Below are positions 24,000 to 36,668 of a stretch of DNA of 64,000 nt, piece after piece. The stretch spans positions 1 to 64,000 of the forward strand of contig CAIZSE010000160.1 of the NCBI GenBank assembly GCA_903935585.1. The letters are read 5' to 3'. Numbering within the stretch: position 1 is the first letter of the stretch; every line of letters begins with the position of its first letter. The DNA comes from an uncultured Burkholderiales bacterium. Lineage in GTDB: Bacteria > Pseudomonadota > Gammaproteobacteria > Burkholderiales > Burkholderiaceae_C. The notes beneath the pieces are model-generated. The model had not been told where the DNA came from and did no database searches. It saw nothing but the letters and a program-made list of their open reading frames with translations. Made by a program: the position numbers and the translations under genes.

Positions 24000-25469
24000 A
24001 TGCGCCTAATCGGTAAAGCCCTTACCTTTGACGATGTTCTGCTCGTCCCTGCTTACTCCCAAGTCCTGCCCAAGGACGCGTCGCTTGTCACGCAATTTAC
24101 CCGCAACATCCGCCTGAATCTGCCCTTGGTGTCAGCCGCCATGGACACCGTCACCGAATCACGCCTGGCCATCGCGATCGCACAAGAAGGCGGCATCGGC
24201 ATCGTGCACAAAAACCTCACGGCGCAAGAGCAGGCTGCTCAAGTGGCCAAAGTCAAACGCTATGAATCCGGCGTTTTGCGCGACCCGGTCGTCATCACCC
24301 CAGACACCACCGTTCGCCAGGTCATGGCCTTGTCGGAAGAATTGGGCGTGTCCGGATTTCCGGTGTGTGATGGCCGCAAAGTGGTCGGTATCGTGACGGG
24401 CCGAGACCTGCGTTTCGAGACCCGCTACGACCAAAAGGTCAGTGAAATCATGACGCCGCGTGATCGCCTGATCACTGTCCCCGAGGGCACCACCCCCGAA
24501 CAAGCCAAGCACCTGCTCAACAAGCACAAACTCGAGCGGCTGTTGGTGGTCAACGACGCCTTTGAACTCAAGGGCCTGATCACCGTCAAGGACATCACCA
24601 AACAACTCAATTTTCCCAATGCCGCCCGCGATGCTGCTGGCAAATTGCGCGTGGGTGCCGCCGTGGGTGTGGGTGAGGGCACCGAAGAGCGTGTCGAGGC
24701 GCTCTCGCGCGCAGGTGTGGACGCCATTGTGGTGGACACCGCGCACGGCCACAGCAAAGGTGTGATCGATCGCGTGCGCTGGGTCAAGCAGAACTATCCA
24801 CACATCGAAGTCATTGGCGGCAACATCGCCACCGGTGCAGCCGCTTTGGCCCTGGTTGAAGCGGGTGCGGACGGCGTGAAGGTCGGCATCGGCCCTGGCT
24901 CGATTTGTACTACCCGCATCGTGGCGGGCGTAGGCGTGCCGCAAATCATGGCCATCGACAGCGTGGCCACGGCACTCAAAGGCACCGGCGTTCCCCTGAT
25001 CGCTGATGGCGGTATCCGTTACAGCGGTGACATCGCCAAGGCGATTGCTGCAGGCGCGGGCACCGTCATGATGGGCGGGATGTTCGCCGGGACCGAAGAA
25101 TCACCGGGCGAAATTGTGTTGTTCCAAGGGCGCAGCTACAAAAGTTACCGTGGCATGGGCTCGATTGGTGCCATGCAGCAGGGCAGTGCTGACCGCTACT
25201 TTCAGGAATCGAGTACCGGCAACCCCAACGCTGACAAGCTCGTACCCGAAGGCATCGAAGGCCGCGTTCCTTACAAAGGCTCGGTGGTCGCCATCATTTA
25301 CCAAATGGCCGGCGGCTTGCGAGCCAGTATGGGTTACTGCGGCTGCGCCACCATCGAAGCCATGCACAATGAATCCCAGTTTGTAGAGATCACGACTGCC
25401 GGTATCCGCGAGAGCCACGTGCACGATGTGCAGATCACCAAAGAAGCGCCGAACTACCGCGCCGATTAA
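24000..25469 (+). CDS. guaB: IMP dehydrogenase
   Basis: [26 protein letters not shown]...[20 protein letters not shown]. Confidence 0.97.
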   Translation: MRLIGKALTFDDVLLVPAYSQVLPKDASLVTQFTRNIRLNLPLVSAAMDTVTESRLAIAIAQEGGIGIVHKNLTAQEQAAQVAKVKRYESGVLRDPVVITPDTTVRQVMALSEELGVSGFPVCDGRKVVGIVTGRDLRFETRYDQKVSEIMTPRDRLITVPEGTTPEQAKHLLNKHKLERLLVVNDAFELKGLITVKDITKQLNFPNAARDAAGKLRVGAAVGVGEGTEERVEALSRAGVDAIVVDTAHGHSKGVIDRVRWVKQNYPHIEVIGGNIATGAAALALVEAGADGVKVGIGPGSICTTRIVAGVGVPQIMAIDSVATALKGTGVPLIADGGIRYSGDIAKAIAAGAGTVMMGGMFAGTEESPGEIVLFQGRSYKSYRGMGSIGAMQQGSADRYFQESSTGNPNADKLVPEGIEGRVPYKGSVVAIIYQMAGGLRASMGYCGCATIEAMHNESQFVEITTAGIRESHVHDVQITKEAPNYRAD

Positions 25470-25487
25470 AATCGGCCAATGACCTTC

Positions 25488-25514
25488 AAGGCGTCTGTAC
25501 CCCAGACGCCTTTT
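25488..25514 (+). terminator. Hairpin with T-run between guaB and guaA
   Basis: AAGGCGTCTG-TACCC-CAGACGCCTTTTC. Confidence 0.6.
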
Positions 25515-25530
25515 CATTTCTTAAAGAACG

Positions 25531-27153
25531 ATGCCTGCCATGCAGCACTCCAAAATCCTGATCCTTGATTTCGGCTCGCAAGTCACCCAGCTGATCGCAC
25601 GCCGAGTGCGCGAAGCGCATGTGTTTTGCGAAGTACACCCCTGTGATGTGACCAGTGACTGGGTGCGTGACTATGCCAAGGATGGCAACCTCAAGGGCGT
25701 GATCCTGTCGGGTTCGCACGCCAGTGTTTACGAAGTCGATGACCGTGCACCGGATGCCGTGTTCGAGCTGGGTATACCGGTTTTGGGCATTTGCTACGGC
25801 ATGCAGACCATGGCCGAGCAGTTGGGTGGCAAGGTCGAAGCAGGGCACACGCGCGAGTTTGGCTATGCCGAAGTTCGCGCCCACGGACACACCGAACTGC
25901 TCAAGGGCATTGAAGACTTTGCCACGCCCGAAGGGCACGGCATGCTCAAAGTCTGGATGAGCCACGGCGACAAGGTGACCCAGTTGCCTGAAGGCTTCAA
26001 GGTCATGGCCTCTACCCCGGCTTGCCCGATTGCCGGCATGGCCGATGAAGCCCGTCGCTTTTATGCGGTGCAGTTCCACCCCGAAGTCACGCACACCGTG
26101 CAGGGTCAGGCGCTGCTTAACCGCTTCGTGCTTGACATTTGCAAAGCCCGCCAAGACTGGATCATGGGCGATTACATCGAAGAAGCGGTGGCCAAAATTC
26201 GCGAACAAGTCGGTGACGAAGAAGTCATTCTCGGCTTGTCGGGCGGCGTTGATTCGTCGGTGGCTGCGGCCCTGATTCACCGTGCCATTGGCGACAAACT
26301 CACCTGCGTGTTTGTCGACCACGGCCTGCTACGCCTGAACGAGGGCGACATGGTCATGGACATGTTCGTCGGTAAGTTGCATGCACACGTCATTCGGGTG
26401 GATGCCAGTGATTTGTTCCTGGGCAAATTGGCTGGAGTAAGTGAGCCCGAAGCCAAACGCAAGATCATTGGTGGTTTGTTTGTCGACGTGTTCAAAGAAC
26501 AAGCCGCGAAACTCAAAGCCGGAAACGGCGGGCACAAGGGCGCGACGTTCTTGGCCCAAGGTACGATTTACCCCGACGTGATCGAGTCTGGCGGCGCCAA
26601 GAGCAAGAAAGCCGTGACCATCAAGAGCCACCACAACGTGGGGGGCTTGCCCGAGCAATTGGGTCTGAAACTTCTGGAGCCGTTGCGAGAACTGTTCAAG
26701 GACGAAGTGCGCGAACTCGGTGTGGCCCTTGGCTTGCCGCGCGAGATGGTCTACCGACACCCATTCCCTGGTCCCGGCCTGGGTGTTCGGATTCTGGGCG
26801 AAGTGAAAAAAGAATACGCCGACTTGCTGCGCCGAGCTGATGCGATCTTTATTGAAGAGCTGCGCAACTTCACCGATGACACCGGCAAGAGCTGGTATGA
26901 CCTGACCAGCCAGGCCTTCGCCGTGTTCCTGCCCGTGAAAAGCGTGGGTGTGATGGGCGATGGCCGCACCTACGACTTTGTGGTGGCTTTGCGCGCCGTG
27001 CAAACCAGCGACTTCATGACCGCCGACTGGGCCGAACTGCCTTATGCACTGCTCAAGAAAGTGTCGGGCCGCATCATCAACGAAGTGCGGGGCATCAACC
27101 GAGTTACCTACGACGTGAGCTCAAAACCACCCGCGACAATTGAGTGGGAGTGA
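25531..27153 (+). CDS. guaA: GMP synthase (glutamine-hydrolysing)
   Basis: [33 protein letters not shown]...[19 protein letters not shown]. Start 25531 or 25540. Confidence 0.97.
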   Translation: MPAMQHSKILILDFGSQVTQLIARRVREAHVFCEVHPCDVTSDWVRDYAKDGNLKGVILSGSHASVYEVDDRAPDAVFELGIPVLGICYGMQTMAEQLGGKVEAGHTREFGYAEVRAHGHTELLKGIEDFATPEGHGMLKVWMSHGDKVTQLPEGFKVMASTPACPIAGMADEARRFYAVQFHPEVTHTVQGQALLNRFVLDICKARQDWIMGDYIEEAVAKIREQVGDEEVILGLSGGVDSSVAAALIHRAIGDKLTCVFVDHGLLRLNEGDMVMDMFVGKLHAHVIRVDASDLFLGKLAGVSEPEAKRKIIGGLFVDVFKEQAAKLKAGNGGHKGATFLAQGTIYPDVIESGGAKSKKAVTIKSHHNVGGLPEQLGLKLLEPLRELFKDEVRELGVALGLPREMVYRHPFPGPGLGVRILGEVKKEYADLLRRADAIFIEELRNFTDDTGKSWYDLTSQAFAVFLPVKSVGVMGDGRTYDFVVALRAVQTSDFMTADWAELPYALLKKVSGRIINEVRGINRVTYDVSSKPPATIEWE

Positions 27154-27156
27154 CCA

Positions 27157-27185
27157 AAAAGGCGCCCTCGGGTGCCTTTTTTTGT
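27157..27185 (+). terminator. Rho-independent terminator downstream of guaA
   Basis: AAAAAGGCGCC-CTC-GGGTGCCTTTTTTT. Confidence 0.8.
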
Positions 27186-27200
27186 TACATTCAACTCGAT

Positions 27201-29218
<2,018 letters not shown>

Positions 29219-29233
29219 AACAGAACACCCGCC

Positions 29234-30145
29234 ATGGCCCACATCTACATTTTTTCTCCCTCCAGCGCGGTGCGCGACAAGGTGGCTTTTCGCCTTGGCC
29301 TCAAACGTCTGAGGTCTCAGGGTCATGAGGTTGAAGTGGACGAAGCCGCATTGACCAGTCACATGCGCTTTGCGGGTGATGACGCCGCGCGCATTGCAGC
29401 CATTGGCCGTGCGTCGGCCAGTGGCGCCGATGTGGCGCTGATCTCTCGCGGTGGCTATGGGCTCACCCGCATCCTGACGGCCTTGCCCTACAAAGCCATT
29501 GGCAAAGCCATCGATGGCGGCTTGCAGTTTGTCGGCCTGAGTGATTTCACTGCCTTTAACCAGGCGGTGTTCGCCAAGACGGGCCGCATCACTTGGCAAG
29601 GCCCGGCTTTGGGCGAGGATTTCGGTTCAGTGCCGGAACCTGACGACATCATGCAAGCCTGTTTTGACGACCTGTTGCTTGAGCAAGGGGAGGGCACCGG
29701 CTGGCAGTTGCCCAAGGCTGAAACCGAACGCCGCGTGCTGGTCAAGGATGCCCCGCTTTGGGGGGGCAACCTGTCGGTGCTGGTCTCTTTGCTGGGTACG
29801 CCGTATTTTCCTCAGATCAAGGGCGGTGTGCTGTTCCTTGAAGACGTGGGCGAGCACCCCTACCGCGTGGAACGCATGTTGACGCAACTGCTGCATGCCG
29901 GCGTGCTGGCTCGGCAAAAAGCAGTGTTGATGGGGCAATTCACCCATTACAAACTGGTAACTGCCCACGACAAGGGCTTCAAACTGGCCACGGTGGTGGA
30001 TTGGCTGCGCAGCCAGATCAAGGCGCCTGTCTTGACGGGTCTGCCTTTTGGCCATGTCGAGACCAAGGTGCTGCTGCCTGTCGGCGCCAAGGTGGATCTT
30101 GTCACCGAGGGGCGTGACGCCTTGATGGTTTGGGGTCATATTTAA
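29234..30145 (+). CDS. ldcA: LD-carboxypeptidase (S66 family)
   Basis: IYIFSPSSAVRDKVAFRLGLKRLRSQGHEV...SRGGYGLTRILTALPY...GLSDFTAFN. Confidence 0.9.
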   Translation: MAHIYIFSPSSAVRDKVAFRLGLKRLRSQGHEVEVDEAALTSHMRFAGDDAARIAAIGRASASGADVALISRGGYGLTRILTALPYKAIGKAIDGGLQFVGLSDFTAFNQAVFAKTGRITWQGPALGEDFGSVPEPDDIMQACFDDLLLEQGEGTGWQLPKAETERRVLVKDAPLWGGNLSVLVSLLGTPYFPQIKGGVLFLEDVGEHPYRVERMLTQLLHAGVLARQKAVLMGQFTHYKLVTAHDKGFKLATVVDWLRSQIKAPVLTGLPFGHVETKVLLPVGAKVDLVTEGRDALMVWGHI

Positions 30146-30234
30146 AAACTGAGACGTGCTGCGGGGTTTAGGGCACAAGGGGCCTGAAGGCGGCTTTTGC
30201 TGTTGAAACAAAAAAATAAACAAGGGAGACGAAC

Positions 30235-32715
30235 ATGAAGTGGATCGCACGAGTTCTGCTGGCAGGCCTGGCTGTTTTATTGCTTGCAGGTGGTGTGGTC
30301 AGCGTGCACCTTTTGCGCGGACTGCCCAAGCTGGATGGCGAGGTGCAACTCAAGGGTTTGTCGGCCTCGGTGCAAATCACCCGCGATGGATCCGATGTGA
30401 CCCACATCAACGCCAGCACGGCCCTGGATGCCTGGCGAGCCTTGGGTTTCGTGCACGCCCAGGAACGGGGCTGGCAGATGGAATTCAACCGGCGGGTGAT
30501 GCGCGGCGAACTGTCCGAAATTCTGGGCGCCGCCACGCTGGACACGGACAAACTGATGCGCACCTTGGGCATCATCGGCATGGCACAGCAACAATTCAAA
30601 GGCTTGTCACCTGCAGCCCAAGCCGCCTTGCAAGCCTACAGTGAGGGCATTCAGACCGCTTGGCAAAGTGGCGTGGTGCGGCCATCGCCAGAGTTCAAGT
30701 TGCTCTCGACCCAAGCCGGTGGCTTGACCGGCCAAGCCTGGACACCAGAAGACAGCGTGGGCTGGGCTTTGATGATGGCCTTGGACTTGGGGGGCAACTG
30801 GGGTCAGGAATTTGCACGTTTGTCAGCGTCCCAGGTGCTGAGCAGCGAACAACTGTGGCAACTGCTGCCGGCTTACCCGGGTGAAAAACCCGCCACATCG
30901 GTTGATTTGCCAGCCCTCTACGCCAGCCTGGGTGTCTATTCGGCCCCGGCGGCAAAGTCTTCGGCATTGCCCACAAACACATCCCCTTTGGCCCAATGGT
31001 CGGCAGATACAGTGCGTGACATGGGCGTTCTGGATGGCAAGGGCAGCAACAACTGGGTGGTGCCCGGTAGCCACACGGTATCGGGCAAGCCCTTGTTGGC
31101 CAATGACCCCCATCTGGCGCTGAGTTCCCCCGCGATTTGGTACTTTGCCCACTTGAAAGCCCCTGCAGGCGAATTGCCCGGTGGTCAAAAGCACCCGGCA
31201 ATGGATGTGATCGGTGCCACCTTGCCCGGCTTGCCTTTTGTGGTGTTGGGTCGCACATCGGGCGTGGCCTGGGGCTTCACCAACACGGGCCCCGATGTGC
31301 AGGATTTGTACCTGGAACAACTCGATACGGCCCAGCCCGGTCAATACCGCACGCCCGATGGCTGGCGTGCTTTCACAGAACGCAGCGAAACGATTCGCGT
31401 GAAGGGCCAAGCGGATGTCGCCCTCAAGGTGCGCAGCACCCGCCACGGTCCGGTCATCAGTGATGTGCAGCCGCAGTACAAGGGGCTGATTGACACGAAC
31501 CGCTACGCCGTCAGCCTGCGCTGGTCGGCGCTCACGCCGGACAACAAAACCATTGAGGCAGGCATGCAAGCCAACTGGGCCCAAACCGTGCCGCAATTGC
31601 AGCAGGCCTTTGCCGACCACCATGCACCCATGCAAAGCGTGGTGATGGCCGACACTTTGGGTGAAGTGGCGTATCGCGCAGTGGGCAAGGTGCCCACACG
31701 CGCGCCCCAAAACGACATTCGCGGTGTGGCCCCGTCACCGGGTTGGTTGGCCCAATACGATTGGACAGGCTGGTTGCCCTACGCGCAAAACCCCGCAGTC
31801 GACGCTGCCCAGATCGAGAAAAAGGGCTGGCACGCGACCGCCAACCAGAACATCTTGCCGCCAGGCTATCCGCATTTTGTGGGAGGTGACTGGACCACGC
31901 CCGAGCGTTTTCAGCGCATTGAGCAGTTGCTGGCAGCTGCGCCCAAGCACAGCCTCGAAAGCATGCAAGCCATCCAAAATGATGTGATGTCTTTGGGCGC
32001 CAAAGCCTTGCAGTCCAGGCTGGGCAAGGTGCAGTCACTGCACCCCCTGGCCCCGGTCGCATTGAAGTTGGTGGCTGATTTTGACGGCCAGATGCGAACC
32101 GACAGCGCAGCGGCATTGGTCATCAATGTCTGGGCCGATGAGCTGACGCGGGGCTTGTTGGTGCCACATCTGGGGGCTGCGCGCTTTCAAGGGCTGTATG
32201 GCAAGCGCCATTTCAGGGCCGCCGTGGAGGGCATTCTTGACCGGTCCGATGCATTTTGGTGTGGCCCGGGCGCGTGCCCTGCGCAGGTCTCAGCGGCACT
32301 TGACAGGGCGCTTGCTCGCATCGTGGCCAGTCTGGGCAGCGATGCGAAGAAGTGGCGTTGGGGCGCCTGGCATCCGGCCATCAGCAGCCACAAACCCTTT
32401 GGCAAAGTGCCTTACCTGAATGCGCTGTTCGATGTGCGCGTTGAAAGTGCCGGTGACTTGTTCACTGTCAACGTGGGCCAGTACTGGGCCAACGAAAAGA
32501 AGACGCCTTTTGCCAATCGCCATGCGGCATCGATGCGCGCTGTCTACGACTTGGGGCAACCGGATCAGTCGTTGTTCATTTACCAGACGGGCCAGTCGGG
32601 CCATGTGTTGGATCCCCGAAGCCGCAACATGGCCAGCCACTGGGCTGAAGGCGGCTATCTGGACTTGCAACAAGCGCCCAAAACAGTGCTGCACCGCATG
32701 AGTCTGCTGCCTTGA
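30235..32715 (+). CDS. Penicillin acylase family protein
   Basis: GSNNWVVPGSHTVSGKPLLANDPHLALSSPAIWYFAHL; N-terminal membrane/signal segment. Confidence 0.93.
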   Translation: MKWIARVLLAGLAVLLLAGGVVSVHLLRGLPKLDGEVQLKGLSASVQITRDGSDVTHINASTALDAWRALGFVHAQERGWQMEFNRRVMRGELSEILGAATLDTDKLMRTLGIIGMAQQQFKGLSPAAQAALQAYSEGIQTAWQSGVVRPSPEFKLLSTQAGGLTGQAWTPEDSVGWALMMALDLGGNWGQEFARLSASQVLSSEQLWQLLPAYPGEKPATSVDLPALYASLGVYSAPAAKSSALPTNTSPLAQWSADTVRDMGVLDGKGSNNWVVPGSHTVSGKPLLANDPHLALSSPAIWYFAHLKAPAGELPGGQKHPAMDVIGATLPGLPFVVLGRTSGVAWGFTNTGPDVQDLYLEQLDTAQPGQYRTPDGWRAFTERSETIRVKGQADVALKVRSTRHGPVISDVQPQYKGLIDTNRYAVSLRWSALTPDNKTIEAGMQANWAQTVPQLQQAFADHHAPMQSVVMADTLGEVAYRAVGKVPTRAPQNDIRGVAPSPGWLAQYDWTGWLPYAQNPAVDAAQIEKKGWHATANQNILPPGYPHFVGGDWTTPERFQRIEQLLAAAPKHSLESMQAIQNDVMSLGAKALQSRLGKVQSLHPLAPVALKLVADFDGQMRTDSAAALVINVWADELTRGLLVPHLGAARFQGLYGKRHFRAAVEGILDRSDAFWCGPGACPAQVSAALDRALARIVASLGSDAKKWRWGAWHPAISSHKPFGKVPYLNALFDVRVESAGDLFTVNVGQYWANEKKTPFANRHAASMRAVYDLGQPDQSLFIYQTGQSGHVLDPRSRNMASHWAEGGYLDLQQAPKTVLHRMSLLP

Positions 32716-33887
32716 GCCTCGTGTCCAACGCCTTAAAGCCCTGGCAAGTGATCGTGGGGGGCATCTGCGGTCTGGTGCTGACCATCGGGTTGGCGCGTTT
32801 CGCCTTCACGCCCTTGTTGCCCCAGCTGCAGTTGCAAACCGGCCTGACCGATGCCGCAGCCGGAGGCTTGGCCGCGATCAATTACGCGGGTTATATCTCT
32901 GGCGCATTGGCCGCAGCCTGGATTGACGATGTGCGATGGCGTCACCGGCTCTACAGCATGGGCCTGTGGATGGCGCTTTTGTCTGTGGCCGGCATGGCCC
33001 TGTCGACCTGGATGCCGAACTGGGCGCTGTGGCGGTTTTTGGGCGGTTTGTGCGGAGCCACCGGCATGCTGCTTGGGGCGGGACTCGTGTTGGGCTGGCT
33101 CATGCGGCAAGGTCGAAGGCCCGAGCTGGGCGTGCATTTCATCGGCCTGGGCCTGGGCATTGTGGTGTCTGCCCTCGGCGCCTGGGGCGTGTCGCAGCTG
33201 TGGACGTTGTGGTCGTCACAGTGGTTGGCCATGGCCGCCATGGGGCTGCTGTTTTTCATACCGGCATGGTTTTGGCGGCCTCCGGTGCCGCCCGCGCCAC
33301 CCGTTGCTGTGACACAGGACGAGCACAAAGTGTCTCGGCGCTGGATGCTCACCATGGCGGGCAGCTACTTTGCGGCAGGCTGGGGCTTTGTGATCAGTGC
33401 CACCTTCACCGTGGCCATTGTCGAACGCGAACCGGCTTTGGCCGGGCAGGGTGCACTGGCCTGGGCCCTGGTCGGTTTGGCGGCCATGCCCGCCGTGTTT
33501 TTGTGGGACAAGGTGGCCCGGCGATGGGGTGACACGCGGGCTTTGCTGCTGGCCTTTGGCTTGCAAACGGTGTCGGTGATCTTGCCCGCTTTGTCCGGTT
33601 CTTTGGCGGCTGCACTGGGCGGTGCCGTGGGCTATGGGGCCACGTTCATTGGCATTGTGAGCTTGACGCTGGCCCTGGTTGGGCGGCGTGCTCCGCACAA
33701 CCCGGGCAAGGCCATGGCCCGCCTGACTTTGAGTTATGGCGCAGCGCAGGTCATCGCCCCCGTGGTGGCCGGGGCCATGGCGCAGGCCACGGGCACTTTC
33801 AAGGGGGCGCTTTGGCTGACTGCCGCTGTCATGTTGCTGGGCATGGCTTTGCTGGCCACATTGCCGGACGAGACCGAGCCTGCCTAG
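32712..33887 (+). CDS. YbfB/YjiJ-type MFS transporter
   Basis: VIVGGICGLVLTIGLARFAFTPLLPQLQLQTGLTDAAAGGLAAINYAGYISGAL; TTG 32712 or GTG 32721 start, overlapping the acylase stop. Confidence 0.87.
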   Translation: MSLVSNALKPWQVIVGGICGLVLTIGLARFAFTPLLPQLQLQTGLTDAAAGGLAAINYAGYISGALAAAWIDDVRWRHRLYSMGLWMALLSVAGMALSTWMPNWALWRFLGGLCGATGMLLGAGLVLGWLMRQGRRPELGVHFIGLGLGIVVSALGAWGVSQLWTLWSSQWLAMAAMGLLFFIPAWFWRPPVPPAPPVAVTQDEHKVSRRWMLTMAGSYFAAGWGFVISATFTVAIVEREPALAGQGALAWALVGLAAMPAVFLWDKVARRWGDTRALLLAFGLQTVSVILPALSGSLAAALGGAVGYGATFIGIVSLTLALVGRRAPHNPGKAMARLTLSYGAAQVIAPVVAGAMAQATGTFKGALWLTAAVMLLGMALLATLPDETEPA

Positions 33888-33976
33888 TTGGTGCCCTTGG
33901 CGCCTGGGGTTGGCTGCATGCTTTGGCCTCAAAATAGCCGCTCAGTACAAACGCCATGAAAGGCGTCAGGGAGAAC

Positions 33977-36091
33977 ATGAACACAACCACCGACCCACAG
34001 CCGGATCGCCATCAGCGCGACTTTGCCGCACAGCACATGCACACCGTGCTGGCGCGCCTGGCGGGGCCAGATGCCAAGCCAAGGGCTGACCAACTGGACG
34101 CCGTGCATGCCGTGTTGCAGCCGGCTTCGCGCGTGCTGGTGGTGCAGGCCACGGGCTGGGGCAAATCGGCGGTGTATTGGGCGGCAACTCACGCGATGCG
34201 CAGTGCCGGTTCTGGCCCCACGCTGGTGGTGTCGCCGCTGTTGGCACTGATGCGCGATCAGGTGGCGGCAGCCGAGCGCGCTGGGCTGAAGGCGGCCACG
34301 GTCAATTCGACCAACATCGACGATTGGGACGATGTGTTCCAACGGCTGGACGATGACGCTGTGGATGTGCTGCTGGTGTCGCCCGAACGGCTGGGCAATC
34401 CGCGTTTTGCGGCACGGCTGGTTCAATTGCTGTCCCGTGTGGGCCTGATCGTGATCGACGAGGCCCATTGCATCAGCGACTGGGGTTTTGATTTTCGCCC
34501 CGATTACCAGCGGTTGGCGCGGGCCCTGCTGTCTACGCCCACAGCCAGCGTGCTGGCCACAACGGCGACTGCCAACGAGCGGGTGACGCATGACATCGGC
34601 CAGCAGTTGGGCGCGGGCACGGTCACGTTTCGTGGCACACTGGCCCGCACCTCGCTCACCTTGTCGGTGGTGCCGGGTTTGTCACCGCTTGCGCGCTATG
34701 CCTGGATTGCCGATGCGCTGACGCAGTTGCCGGGTTCGGGCATTGTGTATGTGCTGACCGTGGCAGAGGCCGATCGCCTGACAGCCTTTTTGCGCAGTTG
34801 TGGCCATGCGGTCGATGCCTACACCGGTCAGATCGACGCCGATGCTCGGCTGCAAGTGGAAGACCGTTTGCGCCACAACCAGGTCAAGGCGGTGGTGGCC
34901 ACATCGGCACTGGGCATGGGCTATGACAAACCCGATCTGGGATTTTGTGTGCATGTGGGCTCGCCATCCACCCCGGTGGCCTATTACCAGCAAGTGGGCC
35001 GGGCAGGGCGTGCTGTGGCCCATGCCGAGGGCGTTTTGTTGCCATCGGACGCCGACGAGCGCATATGGGATTACTTTGCGACTGCTTCTATTCCAGACCC
35101 GCAAACGGCCGACAAGGTGCTGGCCTGTCTGGCCGGGGCAGGGCGGGGGCTGCTGGAAATCGAAGCCCAGACCGGTGTGCGCCGAGGCCGGCTGGAGGCT
35201 TTGCTGAAGATATTGGCAGTGGAGGGCGTGGTCATCAAAGACGGTGCGGCTTGGAAAGCCACTGGCCAGACTTATGTGCACGACACCGCCAAATGGGCGG
35301 CTTTGGCCCGGGTGCGTCAACAAGAGGCGGACATCATGCGCCAGTACGCCAACGGCCAGGGCTGCTTGATGGCGTATTTGCAAACCGCGCTGGACGACCC
35401 GTCGCCCATGCCCTGCGGACGCTGCTCGGTTTGTACCGGGCATGTGCCTTATCCGGGACTCACGCCATCCCAAGACAATCTGATTGCCGCCCGCGACTTT
35501 TTGCGCGGTATGGATGTGCCCATCGAGCCCCGAAAACGCTGGCCTGCAGGCGTCAGCCGCAAGGGCAATATTCAGGGTTTTGAGGCCGGACGAGCCGTGG
35601 CCTTTGCCGATGACCCGGCCTGGGCGAAAGAGTTGCAGGCTTTGCGCGTGTCAGGCGCCCTTGTTTCGCCTGGCGGGGATGTGTCCGAGCCATGCTTGCC
35701 CGAAGCGTTGCTGGCAGGTGCTTTGGCGACTTTGGGGCGATGGGCCAAGGTATGGGGCCATCGCCCGGTTTGTGTGGTGCCTTTGCCCGCCCTGCGCATG
35801 TCTGCAAACCAGCAGTTGGCGTTGCACATCTCCCAAAAAGGTCGCTTGCCGCTGCACGACGTGTTGAGCTGGACAGGCCCCGCTGCGCCCGATGACGCGG
35901 CATCGACCCCTGTGGTGGCGCATCTTGAGTCGGTCATTCGGCTGTTGCCAGGTGCATCGTTGCCGGACGGGCCGGTATTGCTGGTGGCCACCGAAGTCCG
36001 AACCCGCTGGGCAGCCACCGTGGCGGCAACGCTTCTGCGCGAAAATGGGGCCAGCCAAGTGCTTTTGCTGGCCTTGCATTTGCAGCCCTGA
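33977..36091 (+). CDS. RecQ-family ATP-dependent DNA helicase with C-terminal phosphoribosyltransferase-like domain
   Basis: QATGWGKSAVYW (Walker A-like), VIDEAHCISDWGFDFRPDY, QQVGRAGRA, Cys cluster CLMAYLQ...PCGRCSVCTG; tail RPVCVVPLPALRM...GPVLLVATEVRTRWAATVAATLLRENGASQVLLLALH. Confidence 0.88.
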   Translation: MNTTTDPQPDRHQRDFAAQHMHTVLARLAGPDAKPRADQLDAVHAVLQPASRVLVVQATGWGKSAVYWAATHAMRSAGSGPTLVVSPLLALMRDQVAAAERAGLKAATVNSTNIDDWDDVFQRLDDDAVDVLLVSPERLGNPRFAARLVQLLSRVGLIVIDEAHCISDWGFDFRPDYQRLARALLSTPTASVLATTATANERVTHDIGQQLGAGTVTFRGTLARTSLTLSVVPGLSPLARYAWIADALTQLPGSGIVYVLTVAEADRLTAFLRSCGHAVDAYTGQIDADARLQVEDRLRHNQVKAVVATSALGMGYDKPDLGFCVHVGSPSTPVAYYQQVGRAGRAVAHAEGVLLPSDADERIWDYFATASIPDPQTADKVLACLAGAGRGLLEIEAQTGVRRGRLEALLKILAVEGVVIKDGAAWKATGQTYVHDTAKWAALARVRQQEADIMRQYANGQGCLMAYLQTALDDPSPMPCGRCSVCTGHVPYPGLTPSQDNLIAARDFLRGMDVPIEPRKRWPAGVSRKGNIQGFEAGRAVAFADDPAWAKELQALRVSGALVSPGGDVSEPCLPEALLAGALATLGRWAKVWGHRPVCVVPLPALRMSANQQLALHISQKGRLPLHDVLSWTGPAAPDDAASTPVVAHLESVIRLLPGASLPDGPVLLVATEVRTRWAATVAATLLRENGASQVLLLALHLQP

Positions 36092-36137
36092 CACCCTTTT
36101 TATACATTCGTGCAAACCATTTGCACGCAGCTTGCCC

Positions 36138-36632
36138 ATGACCGATGACACACAAGACACGCCCCTGATTCAAGAGCCCCGCCTGTGGCAAGGTGACGAT
36201 TGGACCGCCAAGGTCATCAAAAATGACGACGACGATGGCTGGGCTGTGGCGATGTTCAAGGAGGGTGAAACCGAGGCGGCATTGATTGGCCCGTGGACCA
36301 TGGGGCGCGACAAAAAGAACCCCAAACCGCTCGATGGCAACGCATTCATCACCTTGGTGAAAACCGCCAGTGAGTTTGTGCGCCGCCATGAACAGCAACT
36401 GCACGCTTCGCTGCACCAGTCGGTGATCGTCAATGGCCTGACTGGCCGCATCACGGTGCTTTTGGACATCGTGCCCGACGATGACAACCCTTTTGCGGTG
36501 CTGACCGCGCAAGATGAGGGGGGTGACACCCTGGCCGAGGTCAAGCTTGAGGCGGGCTTCAAGCTCAATCGCCAGACGGCCCAAGCCTGGGTGGATGCCG
36601 GCTTTGCGAAGCCTGGTAGTGGACGGCGTTGA
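36138..36632 (+). CDS. Conserved hypothetical protein (acidic, ~164 aa)
   Basis: MTDDTQDTPLIQEPRLWQGDDWTAKVIKNDDDDGWAVAMFKEGE...; internal ATG of the track ORF; no family recognised. Confidence 0.65.
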   Translation: MTDDTQDTPLIQEPRLWQGDDWTAKVIKNDDDDGWAVAMFKEGETEAALIGPWTMGRDKKNPKPLDGNAFITLVKTASEFVRRHEQQLHASLHQSVIVNGLTGRITVLLDIVPDDDNPFAVLTAQDEGGDTLAEVKLEAGFKLNRQTAQAWVDAGFAKPGSGRR

Positions 36633-36668
36633 ACCTTTTCGGTCCAGGCTACAAAGGGCCTGACTGAA

